A stretch of 64,000 nt of DNA from Vermamoeba vermiformis (lineage: Eukaryota; Tubulinea; Echinamoebida). This document shows positions 36,185 through 47,935 of the stretch, piece by piece; within the stretch, counting starts at the first letter, position 1; every line of letters starts with the position of its first letter. The stretch covers positions 124,001 to 188,000 of the forward strand of contig JBEWZL010000253.1 in the NCBI GenBank assembly GCA_045837725.1, read 5' to 3'. The translations under genes were made by a program, and so were the position numbers. The notes under the pieces are model-generated. The model saw only the letters and a list, made by a program, of their open reading frames with translations, had not been told where the DNA came from and did not search any database.

Positions 36185-36592
36185 CTAAGATTTGAGTGCA
36201 AAGCTGACGCCACAGCCGCAGCTCTTGGACGCATTGGGATTGCTCACCACGGCAAAACAATTGCGCGCCAATTCGTCAATGTAGTCGATGGTGGCACCTT
36301 GCAGCAGGGGCAGCGAGATGTCGTCGACTAGCACTTGAGCACCGTCCTTCTCGAACACGACGTCGTCTGCGCGAGGGGGCTGGTCTTCAATCAGAAATTT
36401 GACTTCGAAGCCGCTGCAGCCCCCCGAGTCCACTTGAATTCTGAGGCGGATCTGCTCGTTCTGTTCCTCCGCGCGCAACTCTTTCACTTTCTGCGCCGCT
36501 GCTGCTGTCACTGTCAACTCGCTCGCTGTGCCGATGCGCGTGCTGTACAGTGCGCGACACGTGCTGATCACGTGACTGGTACTTGGTGACAC
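36185..36592 (-). CDS. ISCA2: Mitochondrial A-type Fe-S carrier ISCA2/Isa2
   Basis: Single exon, 135 residues. It receives and delivers [4Fe-4S] clusters in mitochondria with ISCA1 and IBA57. The N terminus (MSPSTSHVISTCRALYSTRI) is Ser/Arg-rich without acids, a mitochondrial presequence type. The A-type core shows RLRIQVDSGGCSGFEVKF and the terminal SCGCGVSFAL, giving the three conserved cysteines. QGATIDYIDEL matches ISCA2 more closely than ISCA1, which has LLGTEMDYV. The upstream same-strand gene reads into this region in another frame, so their boundary is uncertain. The window also carries NAR1, so two Fe-S assembly compartments are represented. Confidence 0.88.
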   Translation of the reverse strand: MSPSTSHVISTCRALYSTRIGTASELTVTAAAAQKVKELRAEEQNEQIRLRIQVDSGGCSGFEVKFLIEDQPPRADDVVFEKDGAQVLVDDISLPLLQGATIDYIDELARNCFAVVSNPNASKSCGCGVSFALKS

Positions 36593-36719
36593 GTGTCACT
36601 CGTCGACTCGCGCGCCACAGTCCTGTCACGTGACTGCGCAGTGTGTGATGTGCGAGTGAGTGTGAGCACGTGACAGTGCTGTACTGGCGCACTTGATTGC
36701 CATTTAAGGCAAGTGAGTC

Positions 36720-37483
36720 GTTGCTGTCAGTGGCTGTTGAATCAGTCGTGGTCGCGCGCGCAGTGTCCATATTGATCTGCGCCGTATTGTGTGCAACAGC
36801 AGGTGTGTGGTGCTGTTCATCGTGCTGCAGTGCGCGCAATTGATCGCGGATCAGCGCGCTCTTCAACTGAATGTCTTGCTTGTCTGAGTAGTGGCGTCAG
36901 ATCACTGGGCTCCATATAATGCAATACTTGTTATTAATACGTACTTTTTAATGTACAGGTGTATTGGTGCAGTATTTTGTTCTCAATGAGGTCCCAGCTG
37001 AACCCAAGCGACCGTAACTCGATCGCGCGTTCATTGACTGTAGGAAAGAATTCTTTGGCTTTAACTGCGGTCAATATGTCAGCATTATTATTATTATTTG
37101 ATAATGTTGTATTTGGAACAACGGCGGAGGAATAAATGAGTTCAGATTCCGAAATAATAGAAAAAACATGCAATTAATAATATTCCATTTTCCATTAATT
37201 ACTCACGCATTTTATCTCGCTCCTCCTTCATTAATTTTCTCTTAAAATCGACTTGGAATTTAGTTTTGGGCTGTGCGCGCAGTTGCAGATCCTTTTTGAT
37301 CCGTTGTTCCTCAGCAATCTGTTCGTTGACTGGCAGTGGATTGTGCTTCTTCATCTTATCTTGCAGCTCTAGATCTGCCACCTTCTGCTTCACTTTCTTC
37401 TTCTGCGCTTGTTTGGCGCGATCCAGCAGAATCCGCTTGACGGTTCTGTTGAGCGTAGTGCCAGGCAGTCTAATAGGTATCAT
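36720..37483 (-). CDS. Basic coiled protein, unknown
   Basis: Start MIPIRLPGTTLNRTVKRI at 37483 (an upstream in-frame extension is possible). The first exon is Lys/Arg-rich and helical (KQAQKKKVKQKV, DFKRKLMKEERDKM), then exons KAKEFFPTVNERAIELRS (about 37068-36955) and KQDIQLKSALIRDQLRALQ (about 36890 on), joined by phase-1 splices. After HDEQHH the sequence becomes low-complexity Thr/Ser/Asn and the frame stays open into ISCA2, so the true end was not found. A small mitoribosomal or nucleolar protein is possible; I recognise no family. Head-to-head with NDUFB10. Confidence 0.45.
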
Positions 37484-37612
37484 ATGTACAATATATACTG
37501 TTGTTGTATTCGCTCGAGTAGTGGCAATAAAATAATAATGTTCTACCAAGTTCCAGATCCGGTTCATTTTTCTCAACTTAATAACGAGCACAATAGAGCT
37601 CAGTGCATAGAG

Positions 37613-38432
37613 ATGGCTGAAGAACTGCCAAAGCGCACCACTCGACGCTATGACCGAGTACCTGACTTTTTAGAGCCTGATTTTAATGCCAACTCTATCG
37701 ATGCCCATCTCAAGGCTAGAGATCAACGTATTCGTGAATATGCAGTAGCAACAGAGGACTTTAAAGCTCTTCAGAGACAATTGAGTAAGTTAATGTGATA
37801 ATCAACGAATTATAGAGCTAAATCTGATGCGCACTTTTATAATAATTATTTGTGGTGGTTATTATAATTATTCTCACATGCAATAATTTATTATCATCAT
37901 TTTATACAATTATTGTGCTATTACTCTTATTATTAATGAAATTACAAATGTAAAAATGAAATTATAAAATAATATGGCATCCACAACGCTAGTACCACCT
38001 CACAATCACGAACTACTTTAGAATAATATACGATTATCAATAATCTTCTGGCTCAATAATTATCATTATTCAAATACACCCATAAATATCTCAGCTTGCA
38101 TCATTAATTAATCCCCTCCTTGACCCTATTCGCGCTAACTATGCACCCCCTGACTGACCACACTACTAGGCGATTGTTATTTCAAAGCTGGACCCTACGA
38201 GCACGTCAAGGCCTGTCAGCCCCTCGCGCGTGAAATACTGCGTCGCATGAAGTGTTTCCGCTACAACTGCGATGGCGGCGTGTTCTCGCAGCCCTATCAG
38301 TACAAACAACACTCGTGGTACAATGCGGGCCAGGACAGCGACACGGCCTATCAGAGCAAGGCCAATGCGCACGACGACCACATTGCCGCTGAACTCGAAA
38401 AGAAAGCTGCGCACTCGCCCTCGCATCACTAG
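37613..38432 (+). CDS. NDUFB10: Complex I accessory subunit NDUFB10 (PDSW)
   Basis: Inner-membrane NADH:ubiquinone oxidoreductase subunit of the distal arm, intermembrane-space side. Exons 37613-37784 and 38170-38432 (144 residues, phase 1 splice). The conserved block is ARDQRIREYAVATEDFKAL then RQLSDCYFKAGPYEHVKAC, matching the plant and fungal pattern of a helix followed by CY(x)EGxxHxxKC. A second Cys pair (KCFRYNC) follows, as expected for a CHCH-like disulphide protein. The C terminus is His/Ala-rich. AATAAA at about 38494 is a likely polyadenylation signal. The family is recognised from this pattern rather than from high identity. Confidence 0.7.
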
Positions 38433-38767
38433 CTTATATATATAGCATTCGTAATACTCGTGGTACTATAGTCTCGTTGTCATTCAACTCTGTGAATAAA
38501 AACTAAATTAGAAACATGCCAATGACACTGGATCCCGATCTGTCAGTACGCAACACGACTCGCACAATGATGAGTGCACGGCCGAGTGATACAAGTGGTG
38601 AGTTTAATAACAAGAGTGATACAAAAACAGCGAGATTATGACACAAAAAGGAGTTATTTTTAGCTCCGCCCTTTGCATTGCACTGCAGGTATTAGCCTCA
38701 ATCAATGCACGAGGGGTGAACTAACCATAATAATAATAATGATAATAATATATTATACTACGAGTGC
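38433..38767 (+). other. Intergenic, with a doubtful mini-gene
   Basis: Between NDUFB10 and the convergent SH2 kinase. An ATG at 38517 opens about 25 residues (MPMTLDPDLSVR) up to a donor-like GTGAGT near 38600, and an acceptor-like TGCAG lies at 38685, but the continuation is not convincing. I treat it as untranslated or spurious. An (AAT)n-like run at about 38733-38752 is the only repeat. Confidence 0.3.
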
Positions 38768-41523
38768 TTATTCATCGTCCTCATCAGGGGCCTGATCGTA
38801 GCCTGTCTTTTCGCGCACTGTCTTGAAAAAGCTGGTGAATTTGGAGCCAGGACAGGGCTTCTTCAAGTACAATTCTTTCGGGGCCTGGTGGACAGTTAGT
38901 ACCTTGCCTAATATGGCAATCGTGTCAGCGTACCGTGTTGATGAGTACTTCTAAACCACCCTGCGCTTCAATCTTCTTCTGCCCCTTCGAGCTCTTCAAA
39001 TAGACGTAATAGCCCGAGCGGTCCTTCATAATGTTGATGCGCTGATGTGAGATCTTGCCGTCCTTGCCCACCTTGCTGATCGTGAACGGTGTCTTCTCGG
39101 GCTCTGTGAGGGACACGCGCACCAAGTACGTGCCGGGCTTTTGCGGCTCCAACAGTGTCTCTGAGCCCGGTCGTTCAATGTCGCCGTGGAACCACCTGTC
39201 ACTGCGTCAGTCACTGTTTGACACATGTCACAGCGCGGTACTTACGGGTTCTCGCAAACAGTTTGCATTGTGTCTAAAATGTTCTTCTTGGGACCTTTGA
39301 GCGGACCAAACCACTTGGTGAACAGACTGAAGCGCTCCAATGTGGCCACTTGTCGGTCATCGCGCTTGTTGCTCAGCGCACACAGCGCAGACAAGAGACG
39401 GAATTGCAGGTCTTTGGGACCAGGGGGCGGCAGTTTGAGTGTGGCGTACAGGGCCTTGGCGAATTTGGCAAAATCAACGGTGCTAAATAGAGCTCGATTA
39501 GTCACATCACGCATTGATAGTAGTGCATTAACGGCGTACTCTTTGCCCTTGAAGTTGTTGCTCCACAAGCCCTGTGCATCGAGATCACCATCGAGGGCGC
39601 ACTCGATCATGGCCTCGTCGAGGTAGTTGATGATTTGATCGAAGGACGGACGCACACTCGGATCTTCATTCCACGCAGCTGCAAGAGTGTTCAGATGAGT
39701 GTCTGCCACACTAGACGGCAGTAGTAGTATAGGACGTACCTTCCATCAGCTTTTTGATCGGGCCCGGCACATCAGCAGGGATGGGCGGACGTTCTTTCTT
39801 GTCGCACACCGCGCGCACAAAGTTGTTGTACGAGTCGTGTGTCTCGAATGGCTCTTTGCGCGTCATGACCTCCCACAACACAATGGCAAAGCTGTACACG
39901 TCTGACTTCTCGTTCAACGGCTTGCCGCGCAACACTTCAGGACTCATCCACAGGGGCTGCAAGATGACACGTGTCAATCAGTGGTCGTTGTAAGAAATGG
40001 AATTCCAAAACCATATTTCAATGCCTAAATTAGGCAAACAAATCCTTCGCAAGAATACACGAAGAAGCCGAAAAGTGTAATTCAGTGAAAATCACAACAA
40101 GTCACGTGCTTCCACGATATTGCGATCATCGCTATGCATAGTACTACTAAATAAGGAAATGACTTACAGTACCAGGGGCTACACCATTGTCTTGCAGGGA
40201 CTCTGAGCGCTTGACAGCACTGAGCCCAAAGTCACAGAGCTTGACAGTCCAGTTCTCATCGACCTGTCACGTGATTGTCAGTGCTCGTTCAGTGAACGGT
40301 GAACACGTGCGTAACAGCGAATCATCAATTATCCGCAAGATTGTTACAATTCACATGTAGATTACAGCGCACATATCGACTATAAGTGGTATATATAATG
40401 TATGGTGCCTTGTATTAATTAATTGCAATAAAAGAAATTGTTGACCAGCTTGAAACTGAGATCGAGCAACAAAAAACACATGGAAATACATACCAGCAAG
40501 TTAGTAGGCTTGAGATCGCGGTGAATAATTGGTGGTTTTGAGCAATGCAGCCAGTTCATGCCCTGCGCGATGTCTTTGGCCCACTTGATCTTCTGGATGA
40601 GTGAAATCTCAATGTTGCTGTGCAGGATGTCGAAAAGATTACCGCGCGGCATCAATTCAGTGACAATAGCGAGGTGAGAGGGCTCAGTGCACGCACCCAT
40701 AAAGAGCACAATATTCGGGTGACGCAAGTGACTGGCGAGGAACAAGAATTAGTGCATCTGTTTGGCGACCATAAAGATATTACAATCACGTGTTGATATT
40801 ATTATTAATGCATATGACGCGTGTGTTTGTATTAAGAAATGGAAATGTAGCGCATAACGGAGAATGAATCCACAATTTAAAACTTAAAAAATTAATTAAT
40901 TGATATTAACTACTTAGGATAATAGTTCCGCTACGTATATAATGCACGATTATTTGAGTTAAAAATAATACAAATAAACCAATGCCGATCTGTCGGTTAA
41001 AAAAAAAAAAAAAAAATTCTCTGCTAGTCGCTACGTACGTCATGATCTGCACTTCCTTGCGGAACTCTTCGAGCACATTCTGATCAAGGTCTTGCGCCAA
41101 CAACTTCTTGATGGCAACTTGTTTGCCGCGACAGAGTCCCTTGTACACGGTACCGAAGCAACCACTGCCCAACTTCTCTTGAAACACGAGCTCGTGCGAG
41201 CCGATTTCAGGTGCTTGTACTTCAGTAGCATCAGTGTCGCCTGAGAGCGTGGAGGTGAAGAGCTTCTTCTTTTTCTGGAAATTAACAAGGTGGATGCAGT
41301 CAGTAAGTGGTCTGACAATCAGCGCCAAATAGTTCAAATGGTATGCAGTCAATTTCAAATATTACTGCGTTATTATGGTGATATTAAATAATTTTAAGGC
41401 CGTTACTAGAAGTAAAATTTCAGATTTGATCAAAAATAATAAACTCGTCATTGCTTGCTGAACGGTTGATTATCGTACATCGTCAATTGTAAGACTGTCC
41501 AATGAATCAGCAATATTGGCCAT
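38768..41523 (-). CDS. Shk-type kinase: TKL kinase domain with C-terminal SH2
   Basis: Eight exons close in phase (547 residues): 41523-41479, 41274-41039, 40731-40494, 40263-40168, 39956-39740, 39678-39246, 39195-38934 and 38884-38768. N-terminal kinase domain: LGSGCFGTVYKG, VAIKKL, HLRHPNIVLFMGAC, VTELMPRGNLFDIL, HRDLKPTNLL, DFGLSA, WMSPEVL and DVYSFAIVLWEVM. A middle region of about 130 residues precedes the SH2 domain (WFHGDIER, then GTYLVRVSLTE, where the Arg is the phosphotyrosine-binding residue). The end PCPGSKFTSFF matches the Shk family described in Dictyostelium, which phosphorylates Ser/Thr and Tyr. Shk-type kinases are typical of Amoebozoa and a few other amorpheans. Confidence 0.9.
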
Positions 41524-42085
41524 TTTTAGCTGAGTTGAGGTGTTCAGTTGTGGGCACTGGTGACAAACTAACAATCAAAGAAAAAATTCAAAACACCAAA
41601 TACTGCGAGCTATTTTCAGCACTTGTGACGTGCTGTACACCACACTATAGGACCATGTTATATACAGATCTAGTGTCGTCATCGCTGGTAGTTGCTGGAC
41701 CTACATACAGCGCACATAAGTCGTGAAGCTTCACGGGATCGGATCTATTCCGAAGCAATTATTGTGATTGTCATATTCGTTCTGCAAGCGCTAGCAGTTA
41801 AATATAATATAGGAGCTGTTGTACTATTGAAGTGTCAAGTGATCACGGGTAATATTTTGAAACAGTTAATTAAGTCTGTGCTTTAATTAATTAACAACGA
41901 ATGGCACTCAAGCAATATCCATCGATTAACACTATATTTAGTAATGTTAAGGGAGAGATTTGGTCGCACGTACTGTGCGGTCGACCGAACTACATCCACC
42001 AGTATGAGAATTATTATTAACATTTTATGTAGCGGTTGTGATATTAGTCACCACCGATGACAATATATTACACACGTGAGCACTA
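41524..42085. other. Intergenic
   Basis: Leader side of the SH2 kinase and 3' flank of TIMELESS. It contains short non-conserved frames only; AT-rich from about 41,870. Nothing further recognised. Confidence 0.35.
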
Positions 42086-45000
42086 TTAATCCTCCTGACT
42101 CATAGGCATCAATCGTCGTCGCTTGGTCGGTCGTTCCTCGTTGTCGTTGTCGAGGGCCAAATCCAGTTCCAATTGATCGCTCTTGAGCTCTTCCTCGCTC
42201 TGCTCTCTCTTGCGCTTCTTTGAGCTCTTGTGACTGCGCTTGTCTTTGTGCTTCTTGCTCTTCTTCTTGTCTTTCTTGCGCTTCTTCTGCTCTTCAGCGG
42301 CACTCGTCTCATCCGCACTCAGCTGTTCAATGGTCTCGTGCGCACTAGTCTCGTGCTCCTCTGCATCGCTGGCATCGCGCTGAGATCTGCTCTTCTTGCT
42401 GCGACGCTTGTTCTTCTTTTTGGTGCTCTTCTTGTGCTCCTTAGTAGTGTCATCGTCGTCCAGCTTGCCTCGGAAGATTGATCTGCCAGATCTGGTCGCT
42501 GACTCGCGCTCGAGCTCCGGTGCGGTGACAGGCACCTCGTCCTCGCTGACCTCCACTTCAATCTCTTCTTCTTCCTCCACCTCGTCGTCACTCGCGGCAG
42601 GACAGCGTTGTGTGGCATCGATCAGGCCGAGCTCTTGCAGCTTGTGGTGGCACTGACACGCGGTGACATCTGTCATCAGATTCACAATCACGTCCAAGCA
42701 GTCCGGGCCGGTGTTGTAGCGCGCATAAGTACTGCGCAGCTCTTCCACTTCTTCCTCGCTCCACTCGCGCGTCTCAGGCACGTGATTGCTGGCACGTGTC
42801 ACTTTGCGCACAATCTTCTTGGTGACACGTCGCTTCTTGGTGTGCTCTTCCGCGGCTCTGTTGTCAGCAGCCTGTTTGAGCTCAGCTTCAATGTCAAAGT
42901 CCACGTCGTCCTCGGGCTGATCAGGACCGTCATCGTCTTCGCGGCCAGCAGAACTGTTGCTGAGACACTCGCCCTTGTGGCGCCAGAACAACACTTCAAT
43001 GCCCTTCACTTCTGGCTTCTTTTGCAGATCTGTGATGAAGTGGCGCACAATGTGAGCTGCAAATGAACGCATTTCTTTGAAGCGCGCATCGTGCTCAATC
43101 ATGGGGTCATTTAAGATCTGATTGAATACCCGCAGCACGGTGATCTGTAGCGCGGTGAGTAGCGTGTCAAACGTGTCACAGCGCGGCACTTACTTGATAG
43201 AACAGCCCGCGGTAGTGCAGTGGCTTGTCAGCGAGGCGATAGAACATCTTGATGATCATGTGATTCACGACCTCGCTGTTGTTCGTGTAGTCCTTGAGGG
43301 CCAACAGATAAGGACGCAGCACTGAGGCCTTGGCGTAGAGTGCGAGGTACTGTGGCACGGTGAGATACGTGTCGTCGGAGATGTGGCCGTCCTCGTCGTC
43401 TGACACACTCAGCGCATCATCTGCTGCACCCTCAACGAGTCCTGCGTCACCTTCCACTGGCTGTGCAGCTTCACCTTCAGCGGCGTATTGCTTGTCTGTG
43501 TCGTAGTGTCAGTACACCCCTAGTGGCTGCGAACACCCATTACCTTGCACAAACTCCTCAGTCTCGCCTTTGTTCGCGTGAGTGCTGCGACCAGAACGCT
43601 TCTTGCGCGTGATCAACTTGCGCGAGCCACTAGTCTCGAGCTCTAAGAGCTTGAGCACCGCGTGAATGACTTGAATGAGATCGACGAGATAGGTCTTGGT
43701 CTGCTTCGAGGGATTGAAGCCGCGAATGAACTGCACTAATCTGTCGAGACACAGCTCGCGGTGATAGAACAACTTCTCTGTCAAGATGCGTGCTGCACGC
43801 TTGAGCTCGGCATCGGCACTGGTGTACATGCTGACTACATTCGTGATCTGTCAAACAGCTCCATTAGTCACGCCGAGCAGTGCATCAGCGACACTCACCA
43901 GCTCTTTGAATGCGCGCATCACTAACTGCAAGCGCGGCCACTGTTTGAGTTCGAACCACGCCTGACACTTGTCCACCATCTCGCGCAGAGTGTCAAATGT
44001 CACGGAGACACTGACAGATGTCACATCGAAGGTTGGAGCAGTGCTGTCCTGCGTCTGCTGACTCTTCTTGGCAAGTTGAATGTGGTGATTGAGTCCGACA
44101 AAGTAGCCAATGAACCAGTGGTATTGATCTTCACTCGCGGCAAGGGTCTTCGCGGCTTCAAATCTGTCGCGGGCCAGCGCACTCACAAAGTCTGACAGGT
44201 GACACGTGTCAACGCTACGTTCACAAAGAGCACCGTTTGACACTTACCGTTGTAGCAGTACTCGATGATCTGTTCGCCAACACTCTTCAAAATCACTTGC
44301 ACGCGGCTGCTGCTCTGCGGTGTCACGTCACTCGCCAGTCGTTTGCGACCGCGAGGATTGGTCAGTGGCTTGGGCAACACATCGCGCGGCAATATGCGCT
44401 GCACGGACTTGTTCTTGATGGACTTGCTGCCGTCCTGCAGGAGGTGAAGTGAGTCACGTGACAATCAAACAGTAATGTTATGGCACGTACAGTGCTGGTG
44501 GTGACGAAACAGCCGCCAAATCGTTGATGGCGCGCACCGTGCGTTACATTAGTCAACAACTCGCTGTACTTCCTCTCGCGCTGCACTTGTGTCTTGAGCG
44601 TAGCGGAGACCTCTTTGTTCTGATAATAAGAGTTAGGCTTGAATCGCGAGTGAGTTTGTACGTACTTTCGAGGTCAATGCATCTTGATAGGCCGTGACGA
44701 GGTCAGCAGGCGAGTCTCGATGGAACAGTAAGTAGACGGTTTCGAGCATCAGATGCAAGAACTTTTTGTTTTCTGAACGATTGATGTTTTGCAAGAGGTG
44801 CATGTAGAACTCGAGCACATTTTCTTCGAAGAGGGCGATAATAAAGTTGTCCTAAGAGGCAATGGATCAGCTAACTTCGACAATGCTCAACGCGCTTACC
44901 TGCAAGCGGTGTTTGTGTGCATCGCCTGAGCTGGTGGATGGCTTGGGGTCTGGCACGGCCAACAAATTCTTAAACAGCACGAGAATGCCCTCCATCATCG

Positions 45001-45646
45001 CCTGATCCGTCTTCACATCGCTGAGGCAGCAGTCAGCTTTGGACGAGCAAATAATAATGTCGCGACTTACCGCTCAGGCTTGGCTAAGATGGTCACCAAG
45101 ACCTCCATAAGCACTGCGAGGGCATCTTGATCGAGAAATGCTTCTTTAGCTTGTTGCAAATAGAGCAATTGTCGATCTGCTTGTCGTGCATTGGGATCAA
45201 CAGGTCCCGTCAGCAGAATCATGCAACGTACTAACAATATGTGTTATATCAAATACTGCGCTTGCTATGCAATACAATGTTTCCTTACCGATCTGCATGA
45301 CGAGATCGCGATCGCTTCTGTAGTGGGTGAGCAGTGGCAACAAATGACGCTGTACAATCTCCCACTGACACAACAACTGGCGCAGGGGCCTCATCTCTTC
45401 GTTGTCCTTGCGCAAGAAGCGAATCACGTCCATCAAATAGGCTGTTGGACGAAATTTGTCAGATTAACACAGATCTGATACCATCGAATAGAATTGATAA
45501 TACAATCACGTACTAGTAGTGTCCGTCTCTTTTTCGTACACTTCGTTCACTGTATTGTCCTCATCTTCGACTTCTACAAACTTTCCAAGCCTTTCAACAC
45601 ATTTTAATAATCCTCGTTGTGCAGCTCGTTCAAATTGAGTGGCCAT
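42086..45646 (-). CDS. TIMELESS: Replication fork protection protein TIMELESS (Tof1/Swi1)
   Basis: Scaffold of the fork protection complex with TIPIN, also supporting sister-chromatid cohesion. Start MATQFERAAQRGLLKCVERL at 45646; at least ten exons with short introns. The N-terminal TIMELESS domain shows RPLRQLLCQWEIVQRHLLP, then NLLAVPDPKPS, FIIALFEENVLEFYMHLL and ENKKFLHLMLETVYLLF. The middle has RHQRFGGCF and ARDRFEAAKTL. The C-terminal exon (43144-42086) has the Myb-like REWSEEEVEELRSTYARY, as in TIMELESS C-terminal DDT-type domains, and ends in a very basic/acidic low-complexity tail (KKNKRRSKKS, EERPTKRRR). It is head-to-head with the securin candidate, 315 bases apart. Confidence 0.88.
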
Positions 45647-45850
45647 GATAATATATTATAACGATATGTATTCACAGAGGCCTATTAATAATTAATATGA
45701 TAATTATTTTTAAATATTAACGGCCACTTTGCGCGGCAAGCTTACAGTTCCGTAACTAACGCGTATTGCCTCGATATTAGCACTATATCGATATCGTCTG
45801 GTCTACTTCAGCTGTATTAACAAGTTAATGGCCTTAACAACTCGCTAATT

Positions 45851-45890
45851 TTTGAAATTCCCATTGGGCGGGAAAGTAACTAGCCGTTAC
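45851..45890. promoter_or_regulatory. Putative cell-cycle promoter between TIMELESS and securin
   Basis: In the 315-base divergent region: TTTGAA (CHR) at 45851-45856, ATTGG (inverted CCAAT) at 45863-45867, and GGCGGGAAA (E2F consensus, rc TTTCCCGCC) at 45867-45875, then GCCGTTA (rc TAACGGC, Myb-type) at 45883-45889; another TAACGGC lies at 45719. E2F, CHR, Myb and CCAAT are the elements of DREAM/MuvB-controlled S/G2/M genes in animals. Each is short and could occur by chance; the cluster is what counts. Confidence 0.4.
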
Positions 45891-45961
45891 AAACAAAACA
45901 AAAAAAACTTGTTTTAATTCCGTATTGTTATCATTTATTTCAATACATAACACCACGCGAC

Positions 45962-46554
45962 ATGTCCCTTCAATACGCAGTTCAAGATAAAGAGAATTTG
46001 ATTGCAAATGGTCCTGTTGTCAAGCAAGTTCAAAAGCAGGTTGTTAAAGCACCACTCCAGAAGAGCACATCTGGCTTGCAGCAACAACAGAGAAAGGCGC
46101 TAGGCAACATTACTAACATGGCCAACGCAGCGCCTTTGACTGTAGTGCCGGTATGTATTCCATTTGAGCCGGATTTGCAATTGTTTTCTGATAACCAAAA
46201 TCATAGGTTAAAACCAAGCTTGCTGCACCAAAACCAGTGCTCAAGCACACTGAAGAGCGCGAATATGCGCATTATAGCAAGCCTGTAGCACACAGCGACG
46301 AGTACATTGAATCTATTGATTTCACTCGCTTACATTCTTTGCCCATCATCTTTGATAAGAAAGTGCCCTCATTAAGCACCCTCGACGATTTTCCTATTGA
46401 ATTGGATCAAGAACCTCTCGGTAAGTCCTGTTCTTCCTTAGCTTTCCTCCATCTAGCTGATCTTGTCGTAGCTGTCGACGAAGAGCTCCCCAGCGACGAG
46501 TTCAATGCTGGATTTGATGCCCTAGCACCTCTTGAATTGGAGCTTACATTCTAA
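45962..46554 (+). CDS. Securin-like separase inhibitor candidate (PTTG/Cut2 type)
   Basis: Exons 45962-46150, 46207-46420 and 46472-46554 close in phase (161 residues). Near the N terminus is a KEN box (DKENL, residues 10-12) and then a destruction box RKALGNITN (44-52, RxxLxxxxN), followed by basic VKTKLAAPKPVLK. The second half is acidic: EYIESIDFTRLHSLP, LSTLDDFPIELD and a Asp/Glu-rich end. Human PTTG1 has VDKENGE, TRKALGTVN, SVKTKG and an acidic half with EIEKFFPFNP in the same order. Securins hold separase inactive until APC/C degrades them at anaphase. Small, fast-evolving and disordered, so identity rests on motif order, size and the TIMELESS neighbour. Confidence 0.6.
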
Positions 46555-46699
46555 GGGAGTAATGTTCCCAATTTGTTGTATAGTTGTAGTTAAATAAATT
46601 TGTACAGTTTTTATTGGATCCGATCTGATTCGAAGACCACATCTTAGTCATTAATTTCATAGTACATTTAAAAATACTCGATCAATCTCGGAAGAGCGG

Positions 46700-47935
46700 A
46701 TGACAGAGTCTACAAGTAAGTTACGCCCAGCTGCGGATCAGAAACCTTACCAACAACATACCGAAAAAATTTTTAATTAAATAATTATTGCTGGTAAAGC
46801 ACTGGACAATTCCATGTGACAAAAAGAAATGCAATTAAAATTCAAAAAAATAATTTTACTTTCAGTCGAGGACGCAGAACTCGATGCATGGCTGCACCAA
46901 TTAGACGAGAGTGAGATGAGTGTCAAACTCGATGCTGCATCACGTGTCACAAGTGTCATTCATCGACTTGCACCACGCCATCACATGCGCGTACTGAGAG
47001 TAAGTGAGCTCTGAAACACCAGCACCGAGCTGACACGTGTCAAACAGGCACTCCTGCAATCACTGTCATTTCGTGACACGGCACTCATTGAGCACGTGGT
47101 GCCCGCAGTCAGTCACGTGACACGCGCACTGATAGCACAGCACGAGAAGAGTCAGGTCACCGTCGTGGCACCTGTCACGCGCGTCGTACTTGGTGCAAAG
47201 ATTGCTGAGCGACTGGAAGCGGCAAAGCAAGCGGCGTTCACTGAATACAACGAACCCGTGGACAGCACAGCAGCCCTGGTTGATGAGGTGCTCGACAAGC
47301 TTGTGTATGAGTTCAAATACATCACCAACAATGCACATTTGAGGGTAAGCCTGCGGCAATGACACCTGTCAAAGTGAGACCCCCAACAACTCATCCTTCG
47401 ACAGATTTACATGCGCCACGTGCCATCACTGCTGGAAAGCGCAGGACCCCACGTGATTAAACATTTGAAGGTACGTCGCACTCGTAGATGACACGTGTCA
47501 CTCACTGACCTCAGCCACTACTCAATCACGTGACATATCTGCTCACCATTGCGGATCAACAACTGACACGTGATCTGTTGCAGACACTGCGAGTCATTGT
47601 GCAGCAGTGTTGGATTAGGTAATTTTCACTGAACGGCCGGTTAATCTGAGCTCACTATTACCTCTTTTAGAATGGACTATCACGCACAGGAGATCTTTCA
47701 GTCACTGCTCGTCGTGTACGTTGATCACTGGGGCACGAGTGACGAGCACGCAGAGGTGACGCGCACGCAGATCACAGCGCTGTTGATCGCACTCAAGCAG
47801 TGTGTCTCCACCGCGCACTGGCAGGTAAGTGTCAAACACCGTCCTCGATGCAGCACTTACGTGTCAATTTAGGAACTGTTAGATACCTTGCAGACCTGCG
47901 ATGAGCTGCAAATATTGTACAGTCGTGTCAAATAA
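46700..47935 (+). CDS. TELO2-interacting protein 2-like (TTI2) HEAT protein
   Basis: Exons 46700-46715, 46866-46999, 47048-47344, 47405-47470, 47515-47618, 47671-47824 and 47873-47935 close in phase (277 residues). All-helical HEAT-like protein. The C-terminal third has the TTI2/DUF2454 look: VIKHLKPLLNHVTYLLTI, then LLQTLRVIVQQCWIRM and HAQEIFQSLLVVYVDHW. TTI2 works with TELO2 and TTI1 as an Hsp90 cochaperone for ATM/mTOR-family kinases. It is shorter than human TTI2 (508), so the N-terminal part may be reduced. The start rests on a tiny first exon (MTEST|) spliced to IEDAELDAWL; an alternative start is 46829. The stop overlaps AATAAA. Confidence 0.5.

Noticed and set aside
36387-36866. 159-residue minus-strand frame overlapping ISCA2
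   Set aside because: The part from about 36,720 down is low complexity and out of frame with the conserved ISCA2 core; only its upstream part is kept in the unknown basic gene.
38169-38432. Second Cys-rich exon as a separate zinc protein
   Set aside because: It closes in phase with the upstream exon and fits the NDUFB10 pattern as one protein.
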